In this document: positions 55,084-63,184 of the stretch, piece by piece
Layout: the number at the start of each line of letters is the position of its first letter
How positions within the stretch are numbered: position 1 is the stretch's first letter
Source of the DNA: Verrucomicrobiota bacterium
Lineage (GTDB): Bacteria > Verrucomicrobiota > Verrucomicrobiia > Verrucomicrobiales > Verrucomicrobiaceae
Direction of reading: 5' to 3'
Length of the DNA: 64,000 nt
Assembly (NCBI GenBank): GCA_025360015.1
Contig: JANYCZ010000068.1
Span: 1-64,000 of the forward strand
Translations under genes and position numbers: made by a program
Notes under the pieces: generated by a model
Database searches by the model: none
What the model saw: only the letters and a program-made list of their open reading frames with translations
What the model was told of the DNA's origin: nothing

Positions 55084-55914
55084 ATGCATCCTCTTGCTCC
55101 CAGTTGCGCTCCCCTAGTGCTGGTGGACCAAACCAAAGCCGTTCGAAACCGGCGCCGGCTTGGCAAGCCGAGCTTTATGACGGTGATGCGGATGACCATT
55201 GTTTCCGCAGCTGTTTTAGGAGTGACAGCATTCGTGCTATGGTTGAAGCAGGAGTCGCCGCATCCCAGCGCGGCTATTGCCATTCGTGAATCACCGCTGG
55301 TCCAGGCCCGCAGCTTGAAGTCGCCGCTGCAGACGGTGCAGTCATCCGGGCTGGGGGCGTACGGGTTGAAAAAAGGTCCAATGGGCGCACCCATCGTCGA
55401 AGTGGTACAGCCGCCACTGGTCAAAACGCCGACCGCCACCCTGGTGCTGCCGGTGTGGCTGATGGTGGACGTTCCTGAATTTGAAGATGTGAAAAACGCC
55501 AGGCTTTCTCCTGCGCAGACGCTTGACCGGCTGCGGCAAAGCCTGCGTGAAGCGGGTGCCCGGCAGATGGGGCTGTCGGTACGTTTTGCGATGCTCAACC
55601 TGTCCGAACTGCTGGCCATGGAGCCCAAAGCATGGGCGGCGAGCCTGGAGACGCCAGCCGCGAGCGAGAACCGTGCTTCGGCGATGCTGCTGACCTTTTA
55701 TCTTTCCTATCTGGATCGTGCCGGAGACGGGGCGGGTGTGAAAGCGCTGCGGGAGGCCATTAAGCAGGGCATGCCCGAAGAGCGCGCCGTGCGGGAGTGC
55801 CTGCTGGCTGGGCGCAGTGTGGAGGACTTGGAGCGTGAGATGGGGCGGACGTTTGCGGAGGCCGGGGTGGAACTCCAGTTTACGCGGCGCGGTGGTCTGG
55901 CATTCAGGCCTTGA
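55084..55914 (+). CDS. Membrane-anchored hypothetical protein
   Basis: This protein is about 276 residues. A positively charged N-terminus (RNRRRLGK) precedes one membrane segment (MTIVSAAVLGVTAFVLWL, near residues 37-54). A Pro-rich linker and a helical C-terminal domain (DRLRQSLREAGARQMGLSVRF, YLDRAGDGAGVKALREAI) follow. No family is recognised. The start is unclear. The strong ribosome-binding sequence AAGGAGG (55037-55043) is only one base before TTG 55045 and about 40 bases before ATG 55084. ATG 55084 is taken. The stop is four bases before the frame of the next gene. Confidence 0.6.
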   Translation: MHPLAPSCAPLVLVDQTKAVRNRRRLGKPSFMTVMRMTIVSAAVLGVTAFVLWLKQESPHPSAAIAIRESPLVQARSLKSPLQTVQSSGLGAYGLKKGPMGAPIVEVVQPPLVKTPTATLVLPVWLMVDVPEFEDVKNARLSPAQTLDRLRQSLREAGARQMGLSVRFAMLNLSELLAMEPKAWAASLETPAASENRASAMLLTFYLSYLDRAGDGAGVKALREAIKQGMPEERAVRECLLAGRSVEDLEREMGRTFAEAGVELQFTRRGGLAFRP

Positions 55915-55979
55915 AGGTCATTCCGGGGAGAATCCTTTTGCCCCGTCTGGTTTTTGCCCTTAATCCCTGCGCATTCCCC

Positions 55980-57002
55980 ATGAAAACCTCCTGGCCCATT
56001 CGCCTTGTGCGCGCGCTTTTTTTTGCGTTTTCCGTTTTCATCGGCATTGCGATCGCCCTGGGCCTACAGCAGGACGCCTGGGTCGGGGCGCTCAGCGGCG
56101 CGGTGTTTATGGGACTGCTGGTGCTGCTGGATGTGATGCTGGCGCACTTCACCCTGCGGGATTTTTCCCATGCCACATTGGGGCTGGCGGTGGGGCTTTT
56201 TTGCGCCTGGCTGATCACGCGCATCGGCGTTTTCCAGCTCGCCTATTTTCAAAATCATGAGGAAGGGGTGGCGCTGCAAAACGTCGCAGAGATCTGCATT
56301 TATGGAACGCTGGCGTTTTTTGGCGTCACTTTTGCGCTTCGCAGTGACCGGGACCAGTTTGCCTTCCTGATCCCCTACATCCGCTTCCGGCGTGACGGCT
56401 CTGAAGGTGAACCGCTGCTGCTGGACACGAATGCGGTCTTGGATGCCCGGCTGCCGGGGGCGTTCGCCACCGGCTTCCTCAGCGGTGCTGTGGTGGTGCC
56501 ACGCTGTGTTTTGGATGAGCTGCAAAAACTTTCGGACTCCACTGAGGCGGCGCAGTCCCTGCGAGGCAAGCGGGGGCTGGAGATGATGGAAAAGCTGCGA
56601 GCCAAGCCTGAGATGAAGGTTTCCATTCATGAAGATGGGGCCTCGGATGTCCCCGTGGAAGTGCGGCTGGTGACTCTGGCACGTGAGCTAAACGCCCGCC
56701 TGCTTACCAGTGATGACAACCTCGCCAAGGTGGCGCGCTTGCGAGGCATCAGCGTGCTGAGCCTGCGCGAGCTGGCTGCCGCCATGAATCCGGAGCTCAG
56801 CGTGGGAGATGAACTGCGGCTGCCGCTGACCAAGCCGGGCAAGGACAAGAACCAGGCGGTGGGTTATCTGCCGGACGGTGCCATGATCGTCGTGAACAAC
56901 GCCGCTTCACACATCGGTCAGACGGTGGATGTGGTGGTTTCCGGCACCCTGCCGACCAGTGCGGGGCGGCTGATCTTTGCCGAGATCAAACCGGCTGCGT
57001 GA
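55980..57002 (+). CDS. PIN/TRAM-domain membrane protein (YacL type)
   Basis: This 340-residue protein has four membrane segments (about 10-28, 33-55, 66-84, 103-120). A PIN domain from about 145 follows, with acidic active-site residues in LLLDTNAVLD, VLDELQKL and LLTSDDNLAKVA. A C-terminal TRAM domain (about 280-340, GYLPDGAMIVVNNAASHIGQTVDVVVSG) ends it. This is the layout of Bacillus YacL-like proteins, predicted membrane-attached RNases. ATG 55980 is chosen over 55911 because it starts at the family N-terminus. Its 3' end overlaps the convergent protease gene by 17 bases. Confidence 0.9.
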   Translation: MKTSWPIRLVRALFFAFSVFIGIAIALGLQQDAWVGALSGAVFMGLLVLLDVMLAHFTLRDFSHATLGLAVGLFCAWLITRIGVFQLAYFQNHEEGVALQNVAEICIYGTLAFFGVTFALRSDRDQFAFLIPYIRFRRDGSEGEPLLLDTNAVLDARLPGAFATGFLSGAVVVPRCVLDELQKLSDSTEAAQSLRGKRGLEMMEKLRAKPEMKVSIHEDGASDVPVEVRLVTLARELNARLLTSDDNLAKVARLRGISVLSLRELAAAMNPELSVGDELRLPLTKPGKDKNQAVGYLPDGAMIVVNNAASHIGQTVDVVVSGTLPTSAGRLIFAEIKPAA

Positions 57003-57960
57003 TGCGCCTGCGCTGCAGCAAACCCACAGAGAGGGCGAGCACTATCAGCAAAGCTGACTGCGGCTCTGGCACTGCGGTGATGGACATGATAGAGGCCGCG
57101 CTGGTGGAAATGCGGGAGGCGTACATGCTGGAGGGATTGTCCAACGGGAGATCGGTGATCTTCGTCCAGCCAAACGCATCCGACCCCTGATAGAGGCCGC
57201 CGCGATCAAACAAGGCTGCATTGAACTCGGAGCCGTCTCCGACGACGTTGTTGGTGTCAAACATGCCGTCAATGCTGTAGTTCACGCCCGCCAGTTTCCA
57301 GATGCCGCCGTCATCGACGAAGACGCCGCCGCCGGAATCGCCGTTGGACAGCGTGGATTCCTCCGCAGTGCCGCTGGCGCTGAAGGAAGCGGTGAGCAGA
57401 TCGCCAATGGCGCTGGAATAAATGCCGCTGACCGTGTTGGTGCCCCAGCGCGCGGTGCCATCGGGATTGGTGTCCTGCCATCCGTGCAGCACGCCACCGA
57501 CGAGGACGTCCGCGCCACGTGGACCGCCTTTGCCGTTGATCTCCATGGTCAGGCCGGTTTCGGACGATCCCGTGTAGAGCGGCGCATAGGTGGAAAAAGT
57601 TTGCTGGATTTTGAAGATGCGCAGGTCGGTACCCGCGATGTCCCAATAGCCGGTCCCGCCGTTGGCAGAGGTATCGATGTTGTAGGTGGTAGAGACGCCG
57701 CCGCTGAAAAGACTGCTCTGCGTGAAGGTGCTGCCCGCGATGCCGATGTGCTGCGCCGTGATGAAGTACTGCGGCGCGATCATGGTGCCGAGGTAGCTGC
57801 CGTAGTTGCCCTCGTACTGCCAGCCGGAATTTGTGTAGGCACCGGTGGGTGCTGTGGTGTTGTGAGTGGGATCCGCCGTCGCTTCGAACACGATCGCGCG
57901 GCATGGCGCGGCGCTCAGGCACAAAAACGCAAGCAATGCGCATATGAAGCGCACATGCAT
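56986..57960 (-). CDS. Trypsin-like protease with PEP-CTERM sorting signal
   Basis: This 324-residue protein has a signal peptide ending near CRA (residue 22). The chymotrypsin-fold catalytic triad is visible as ITAQHIG (His71), GTDLRIF (Asp112) and NGDSGGGVF (Ser209). The C-terminus is a textbook PEP-CTERM: VPEP (297-300), a hydrophobic helix and RRR at 317-319. PEP-CTERM proteins are processed by an exosortase, which is not in this window. The start is ATG 57960. The frame is open 16 codons further. The gene overlaps the convergent YacL-type gene at their 3' ends. Confidence 0.9.
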   Translation of the reverse strand: MHVRFICALLAFLCLSAAPCRAIVFEATADPTHNTTAPTGAYTNSGWQYEGNYGSYLGTMIAPQYFITAQHIGIAGSTFTQSSLFSGGVSTTYNIDTSANGGTGYWDIAGTDLRIFKIQQTFSTYAPLYTGSSETGLTMEINGKGGPRGADVLVGGVLHGWQDTNPDGTARWGTNTVSGIYSSAIGDLLTASFSASGTAEESTLSNGDSGGGVFVDDGGIWKLAGVNYSIDGMFDTNNVVGDGSEFNAALFDRGGLYQGSDAFGWTKITDLPLDNPSSMYASRISTSAASIMSITAVPEPQSALLIVLALSVGLLQRRRITQPV

Positions 57961-58165
57961 CGCTGCTGATGCTTTGGAGAACACGAACATCAGGTACGCT
58001 TCCACCACTTTTTTGAATTACCATAAAACTCTGCTGAAGGGCCTTAAAATTTGTGCCCTGAATCGTGCAAAAACCCATTTTGGAATGGCATGATCCTCGC
58101 TCAGTGAAATCCACGCTCGACACTCAGGTCATTTTTGTTATGGATGGCAGGCTTGTGACGCAAAA
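57961..58165. promoter_or_regulatory. Divergent intergenic region with a sigma-54-like site
   Basis: This region separates the PEP-CTERM protease (minus) and the L,D-transpeptidase (plus). TGGCATGATCCTCGCT at 58086-58101 has the GG-N10-GC spacing of a sigma-54 promoter, reading toward the L,D-transpeptidase about 65 bases away. It deviates from consensus at the -12 element. No enhancer-binding site was identified. Weak evidence. Confidence 0.3.
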
Positions 58166-59524
58166 ATGAAAAATAGATGGTTCAACATGGTGAGCGCCTG
58201 CGTGCTCCCGCCGCTCGTCGGCGTGGGAGTTTGCGGGGGTATGATCCATTTTTTGAAGAACCATGAAATGTTTCGCGTGGATGCGGTGGTGCCGCCCGCA
58301 GCCACAGTCAGCAAGATGCGTCAGGGTAAACTGAGTGAAATAGGCGCTGAGATCCGCGCCGCGTTGCCTGTCGACGCGGCATTTGACCCGGTGCGTCAAC
58401 TGCCCGTGCCGGCACAACCGAACGCGGAGAAAGCCGCCCTCAGACGTGCGGCCGACGCTGCCACAGCAGCGAAGCTTCCCGCTCCGGCGAGACACTCCGG
58501 TGGGGAGCCGACCGTGGTTGCCGCCAAAAAGTCTGAGAAATCTTCCCCCGTTGCTGCCTTCAAACCGCCGGCCTGGCGTCCCATCGTTGATCCCATCGTG
58601 GAGCATTGGACACGCCTGATGCCGCGCACGGATGCGCTGCCGCAGGCCTACCAGGCCGTGCTTAATGATGACGCCGAGCATCTCGCGAAGATCATCGCGA
58701 TGGGCATTTCACCGAATGAAGTCACTCTGGGCGGCGACACAGCATTGTGTGCCGCTGTGCGCATGGGACGTGCGGACTGTGTGTACGTCCTCGCACTTTC
58801 GGGAGTGAATCTGACCCAGCCTGCGCATGAAAAGCAGCCGCCGATCGCGATTGCCGCGCTGCGCCGGAATGTGCCTGTGTTGCAAGCGCTGCTGGATTTT
58901 GGCGTTGATCCCAACAGCCGCTTTAACGCGCCGGTTCTCAAGCAGGTCATTGACCGCTGCTCCATCAAAGACCTGCGCAATGCCATGGAAAGCGATCGCG
59001 GCATCACCCCCTTGATCTGCTGCGCCGCCCGCGGTGATGTGGAAGGCGCCGTCACTTTGATGCGCGCTGGCGGCAGGCCTGGGCAGGGGACTACGCGCTA
59101 TCACCGGTATCCCATCAATTTTGCTGCCACTCAGGGGTATTTGTTCCTCATGCGCGTCCTGTTGGGCCGTGATCCTGAATCCGAACCGGACATCCTTGTG
59201 ACGGTGGATCTTTCCAGCCAGCGTGCCTGGGTGACCAAGCAAGGCCGAATCATCAATCACACCATGGTTTCCACCGGGCGTGAGGGCTACGGCACACCGG
59301 CCGGGCGCTACGTCATCACCGACAAGCATACCTCTCACATCTCCACGCTCTACCATGTGGCCATGCCGTGGTTCATGCGACTTAACTGCGGTGCCATTGG
59401 CCTGCACAGCGGCTATGTCACGGGTCAGCCCGCCTCGCATGGCTGCATCCGTCTTCCCTATGACAAGGCGAAACAGTTCTTCAGCCAGGTCAGAGTGGGG
59501 GACGAAGTGGAAATCGTGTATTGA
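58166..59524 (+). CDS. L,D-transpeptidase with ankyrin repeats
   Basis: This 452-residue protein has an N-terminal membrane anchor or signal (about 8-30), then a Pro/Ala-rich linker (about 75-140). Ankyrin-like repeats span about 160-330 (DDAEHLAKIIAMGISPNEVTLGGDTALCAAVRMG, shown in parts: GGDTALCAAVRMGRADCV, PVLQALLDFGVDPN). The C-terminal YkuD domain (VTVDLSSQRAWV, GLHSGYVTGQ, SHGCIRLP) has His414 and Cys427 as catalytic residues. YkuD enzymes make 3-3 crosslinks or attach proteins to peptidoglycan. The ankyrin part is presumably periplasmic and protein-binding. It is convergent with mpl, another peptidoglycan gene. Confidence 0.9.
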   Translation: MKNRWFNMVSACVLPPLVGVGVCGGMIHFLKNHEMFRVDAVVPPAATVSKMRQGKLSEIGAEIRAALPVDAAFDPVRQLPVPAQPNAEKAALRRAADAATAAKLPAPARHSGGEPTVVAAKKSEKSSPVAAFKPPAWRPIVDPIVEHWTRLMPRTDALPQAYQAVLNDDAEHLAKIIAMGISPNEVTLGGDTALCAAVRMGRADCVYVLALSGVNLTQPAHEKQPPIAIAALRRNVPVLQALLDFGVDPNSRFNAPVLKQVIDRCSIKDLRNAMESDRGITPLICCAARGDVEGAVTLMRAGGRPGQGTTRYHRYPINFAATQGYLFLMRVLLGRDPESEPDILVTVDLSSQRAWVTKQGRIINHTMVSTGREGYGTPAGRYVITDKHTSHISTLYHVAMPWFMRLNCGAIGLHSGYVTGQPASHGCIRLPYDKAKQFFSQVRVGDEVEIVY

Positions 59525-59575
59525 TGGGCTGAAGGGGGCGTTTACGATTGTTGACGATCAACGGGTCCCGCGCCC

Positions 59576-60958
59576 CTACAGAGTATTCAGCAGCTTGTCG
59601 TGGATGCCGTCGAAGCCGCCGTTGCTGAAGACCACGATCACATCGCCCGTGTGGGTTTCCTGCTTCAGTCGGTTGACGATGGCGTCGGTGCTGGCTTCAA
59701 ACCAGCAGGGTTTGCCGCGTGCGGTGACTGACTGCGCGACCTTGGCGGTGTCCAGGCGTTGATCGGCTGCGACTTTTTCGGGATTAGCTACGGCTGCGAT
59801 GACGGAGCCGTCGGCTTCGGTCAGCGCTTCGATCAATTCGTTTTGCAAGACGTTGCGGCGGCTGGTGTTTGAGCGTGGCTCAAACAGCGCCCACAGGCGG
59901 CGTCCTTGGTAGCGCTGGCGCAGTCCGCGCAGCGTCTCGCGAATGGCGGTCGGGTGGTGACCGAAGTCATCGATGATCGTGATGCCATTGACCGCGCCAC
60001 GCTCCTGCTGTCGGCGGCGGATGCCGCGGAAGCTGGACAGGCCGGCGCGGATTTCGTCATCGTTCAGTCCGGCAAAACGGGCTGCGCAGACGCACATCGC
60101 CGCATTGCGTGCGTTGAATTCGCCCACCATAGGCACCTCAAAGGCAGTACCATTGATTTCAAACAGCGTGCTCTCAGGTGTCGTGCCGGTGAGGGTGATG
60201 CGGAAATCGCAGTCAGGCCCCAGCCCCACGGTCTTGAGCGGGGCAGGGCATTTGGCGCGCAGGCTGAGGCAGTTGCGATCGTCCCCGTTGATCAGGACGA
60301 GGCCGTTGCGCGGGACGGTGTTCAGAAAGCGGTGAAACGAGAGCAGGATCTCGTCGAGATCGCGGAAGATGTCTGCGTGATCAAACTCGATGTTGTTCAC
60401 GATCGCGCACTCCGGCAGGTAGTGCAGGAATTTGCTGCGCTTGTCGAAGTAGGCCGTGTCGTACTCGTCCCCTTCGATAACAAAGAGGTCCGAATGGGTG
60501 AAGCGTGCGCCTGATTCGAAATTCTCCGGCACGCCGCCGATCATGAAGCCGGGATTTTTGCCCGCGTGTTCGTAGATCCACGCCAGCATCGTTGTCGTTG
60601 TCGTTTTGCCATGCGTACCGCTCACCACAAAGCTGCGTTTGCCCTGGATCACCTCGCGCTTCAGCATCTCCGCCATGGAGACGTAGGGCAGCTTTTTTTC
60701 CAGCAGGGCTTCAAGTTCGGGATTGCCGCGTGAGATCGCATTGCCGACCACGTAGGAATCTGCATTCAGTGGCAGATTCTCCGGCTTGTAGCCTTCCGTC
60801 ACCGTGATGCCCGCATCTCGCAGCACATCGCTCATCGGTGGATAGACCTGGCTGTCGGAGCCGCTGATGGTGTGGCCGAGGGCGCGCAGTGCGACCGCAG
60901 TCGAACCCATTGCGGTGCCGCAGATGCCGATGAAATGTATGTGCTTTGGAGATGGCAT
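59576..60958 (-). CDS. mpl: UDP-N-acetylmuramate:L-Ala-gamma-D-Glu-meso-DAP ligase
   Basis: Mpl attaches recycled murein tripeptide to UDP-MurNAc. The 460-residue length fits. The N-terminal nucleotide motif HFIGICGTAMGS has the Cys-Gly-Thr form typical of Mpl rather than MurC (GIGGXGMS). The ATP P-loop is GTHGKTT at 114-120. EGDEYDTAYFDKRSKF and IIDDFGHHPTAIRETL are Mur-ligase blocks, with YDTA...SKF being Mpl-like. It implies meso-DAP peptidoglycan recycling in this organism. It faces the L,D-transpeptidase gene. Confidence 0.93.
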   Translation of the reverse strand: MPSPKHIHFIGICGTAMGSTAVALRALGHTISGSDSQVYPPMSDVLRDAGITVTEGYKPENLPLNADSYVVGNAISRGNPELEALLEKKLPYVSMAEMLKREVIQGKRSFVVSGTHGKTTTTTMLAWIYEHAGKNPGFMIGGVPENFESGARFTHSDLFVIEGDEYDTAYFDKRSKFLHYLPECAIVNNIEFDHADIFRDLDEILLSFHRFLNTVPRNGLVLINGDDRNCLSLRAKCPAPLKTVGLGPDCDFRITLTGTTPESTLFEINGTAFEVPMVGEFNARNAAMCVCAARFAGLNDDEIRAGLSSFRGIRRRQQERGAVNGITIIDDFGHHPTAIRETLRGLRQRYQGRRLWALFEPRSNTSRRNVLQNELIEALTEADGSVIAAVANPEKVAADQRLDTAKVAQSVTARGKPCWFEASTDAIVNRLKQETHTGDVIVVFSNGGFDGIHDKLLNTL

Positions 60959-61144
60959 GGAAAAAAAGCGCGCGGTTCACAATCCAGGCGCAGATGGAAC
61001 TAAAGCAGGCCTTTTTGCCCCCTGCTAAAAGAAAGTTCAGTTCGGCGGGAATAATCGCACAGACAGGGGCTCCTACGTTGCGACGGCTCGAATCCCCGCA
61101 GCCAGCCAGAACTAACAAATAAAGCAACGCACATCACACCTACC

Positions 61145-61402
61145 ATGAGCACCAAGCACATCATCGCCGCCGCCGCCTTCACCGGTCTCCTTTCAGGCGC
61201 CTACGCCGCCCAGGCCACCAGCACCCAGAAGGCCGCCAACCCCGGCGTCTCCATCGAAAAGATGGCTGACAAAGGCCAGCACACCTGCAAAGGGCACAAT
61301 GACTGCAAAGGACAAGGCGGCTGCAAGTCCGGCGATGCCGGCTGCAAAGGCAAGAACACCTGCAAAGGCAAAGGCGGCTGCAACACCATGCCAAAGAAAT
61401 AA
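61145..61402 (+). CDS. Cys-rich bufferin-type RiPP precursor (BufA-like)
   Basis: This 85-residue protein has a Sec signal peptide (about 1-22, cleaved near AYAAQA). The 38-residue C-terminal core carries six cysteines at 48, 54, 60, 67, 73 and 79, each followed by Lys or Asn, in CKG units (CKGHNDCKGQGGC and CKGKNTCKGKGGC). The spacing is 6-6-7-6-6. The gene is followed by DUF692, DUF2063 and DoxX genes, the bufferin operon layout. Bufferins are periplasmic peptides whose cysteines are modified by an MNIO enzyme and bind copper. The EGKCG motif of the HvfA subgroup is absent. The precursor role is inferred from context. Modification and metal are unproven. Confidence 0.85.
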   Translation: MSTKHIIAAAAFTGLLSGAYAAQATSTQKAANPGVSIEKMADKGQHTCKGHNDCKGQGGCKSGDAGCKGKNTCKGKGGCNTMPKK

Positions 61403-61410
61403 GGCGGAAC

Positions 61411-61455
61411 AGACTTCCGCAGCCACCCGACAGCCGGCGTGGCTGCGGTCAGTCT
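61411..61455 (+). promoter_or_regulatory. Hairpin between precursor and maturase genes
   Basis: AGACT-t-CCGCAGCCAC (61411-61426) pairs with GTGGCTGCGG-tc-AGTCT (61439-61455) around a 12-base loop, giving a 10 bp perfect inner stem and a 5 bp outer stem. Only TTTG follows, so it is more likely a partial terminator or mRNA-stabilising element than a full terminator. It would favour a high ratio of precursor to enzyme. Confidence 0.7.
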
Positions 61456-61488
61456 TTGATCTTCAGCTTTACCTTTAAACTCCCGAGC

Positions 61489-62331
61489 ATGCCTGCCAAC
61501 CCCTACAACGGTCAAACCGATCTCGGCATCGGTCTCGGCCTCCGCGTGCCGCATTACCGGCACATTCTGGAGAAAAAACCCGTCTGTGACTGGTTCGAGA
61601 TCATCTCTGAAAATTTCATGGTCGATGGCGGTCGCCCGCTGGAGATCCTGGACAGCATTTTGGAACAGTACCGCGTCGTGCAGCATGGGGTGGCGATGTA
61701 CTTCGGCAACGCCGATCCGCTGAACCGCGATCACCTCAAAAAACTCAAGCGCCTGGTCAAGCGCACCAACACGCCCTGGCTCTCCGACCACCTCTGCTGG
61801 GGCAGCGTCGATGGCCGCTGTTCGCACGACCTCCTGCCCATGCCCTACACCATGAGCGTGGCCAAACATACCGCCGAGAAGATCAGACAGGCTCGCGATT
61901 TCCTCGAAGTGCCCATCTGCGTCGAAAATGTAAGCAGCTACGCTGAATTCACGCAGAATGAGATGACCGAATGGGAGTTCCTCAATGAAGTCGTTGAGCA
62001 TGCGGACTGCGGCATCCTCCTGGATGTGAACAACATCTACGTCTCCTCGGAGAACCACGGCTTCGATCCCTTCGAATACCTCCGCGCTGTGCCGCATCAT
62101 CGCGTCGGCCAGATACACATCGCTGGTCATACCCGGCTCGATCACGTCATCCTCGACACCCACGATCATCCTGTGCCAGATCCCGTCTGGGACCTCTACG
62201 CTGAGGCCATCAAAAACTCCGGCAGCACCGCCACGCTTCTCGAATGGGATGACAAAATCCCCAGCTTTGATGAGGTCCATGCCGAAGCGCTCAAAGCCAA
62301 CCGCTACCTTCATGAGCACACACACGCCTAG
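61489..62331 (+). CDS. bufB: DUF692 multinuclear iron oxidative enzyme (MNIO, BufB-like)
   Basis: This 280-residue TIM-barrel enzyme is of the DUF692 family, whose members use two or three iron ions to remodel cysteines in peptides (methanobactin MbnB, TglH, bufferin BufB). Recognisable blocks are LGIGLGLRVPHYRHIL, FEIISENFMVDGGRP, HGVAMYFG, SDHLCWG, CVENVSSYAEF, LLDVNNIYVSS and HIAGHT. These contain the His/Glu/Asp metal ligands expected of the family. The start is ATG 61489 rather than the upstream TTG frame opening. It presumably acts on the precursor encoded 87 bases upstream. The gene overlaps the partner gene by 20 bases. Confidence 0.93.
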   Translation: MPANPYNGQTDLGIGLGLRVPHYRHILEKKPVCDWFEIISENFMVDGGRPLEILDSILEQYRVVQHGVAMYFGNADPLNRDHLKKLKRLVKRTNTPWLSDHLCWGSVDGRCSHDLLPMPYTMSVAKHTAEKIRQARDFLEVPICVENVSSYAEFTQNEMTEWEFLNEVVEHADCGILLDVNNIYVSSENHGFDPFEYLRAVPHHRVGQIHIAGHTRLDHVILDTHDHPVPDPVWDLYAEAIKNSGSTATLLEWDDKIPSFDEVHAEALKANRYLHEHTHA

Positions 62332-63184
62332 TCAGCTCCGCACCAACGCTGATCTGCGCCAGCTTCAGCGCGCCATGGCTGAGGCGCTCATGCAGCCGCT
62401 CACCCGCCAGGACGGTATGCCCGCCAGCACCCAGGTTGATTTCATCGCGCCGAACGACCGCATGAGCGGTTTTGAGCGCCTCGAAATTTACGCCCGCCAG
62501 TACTGGTTCCGCCTGCTTGACTGCCTCTACGACGACTATCCCGCGCTGCGTGTCTTTCTCGGCGAGCGCCGCTTTCACAAACTCTGCCGCGACTACCTCG
62601 CGCAGCATCCCAGCACTTCCTGGACTTTGCGCAATCTCGGCTCGGCACTCCCCGCCTTCGTCACCGATCTTAAAGCTCGCGATGTTGCCCGCGTCGAGTG
62701 GGCGCAGACGCTCGCCTTTGATGAAGCGCTGAAAAAGCCGCTGCGAATCGACGATCTGCTGGGTATGGATCCATCCACGCTGCATCTGGGTCTACAGCCC
62801 TGCGTCGTGCTTTTACAGGTCGACCACGCTGTGGATCATTTCATCACCGCGATGAAAAAGGCCGATGCCGACGTGCGTGGTTCAGCCAGCCAAGCCATGT
62901 CTGAGGCGCCCACCCGCGTGAGCATTACCAAGGCACCCAAATTAAAACGTGAATGCATACACCTGGCCGTCCATCGCCACGACAACACGCTCTACTTCAA
63001 GCGCCTCGCTCCAGAGTCTTTCGCCATGCTCGCTGCGTTGCGGGATGGACTCACGCTGGCGGATGCCATTGAACTCGCCCTCGCCCAAGCCAGCCCGGAC
63101 ACAGACTGGCCTGCGCAGATCCGTGACTGGTTCACCGAATTCTCCCAGCTCGGCTGGTTCACCAAATTTTCCCGCAAATCATGA
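62312..63184 (+). CDS. bufC: DUF2063 partner protein (BufC-like)
   Basis: This 290-residue protein matches the DUF2063 ('putative DNA-binding') N-terminal pattern: LRQLQRAMAEALMQPL, then RLEIYARQYWFRLLDCLYDDYPALRVFLG, then WTLRNLGSALPAFV. Despite the Pfam name, such proteins serve as the partner of DUF692 enzymes, probably presenting the precursor. The C-terminal 90 residues (LAVHRHDNTLYFKRLAPESFAMLAALRDG) are a PqqD/HTH-like domain. The 20-base overlap with the DUF692 gene and the four-base overlap with the DoxX gene show tight coupling. Confidence 0.9.
   Translation: MSTHTPSQLRTNADLRQLQRAMAEALMQPLTRQDGMPASTQVDFIAPNDRMSGFERLEIYARQYWFRLLDCLYDDYPALRVFLGERRFHKLCRDYLAQHPSTSWTLRNLGSALPAFVTDLKARDVARVEWAQTLAFDEALKKPLRIDDLLGMDPSTLHLGLQPCVVLLQVDHAVDHFITAMKKADADVRGSASQAMSEAPTRVSITKAPKLKRECIHLAVHRHDNTLYFKRLAPESFAMLAALRDGLTLADAIELALAQASPDTDWPAQIRDWFTEFSQLGWFTKFSRKS

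Noticed and set aside
61060-61110. tRNA T-arm-like sequence (GGCTCGAATCCCC) upstream of the precursor gene
   Set aside because: No matching acceptor stem, D-arm or anticodon arm could be built around it.
61201-62325. 374-codon minus-strand frame across the bufferin precursor and DUF692 gene
   Set aside because: It is a shadow. It spans two well-supported plus-strand genes and the hairpin between them.
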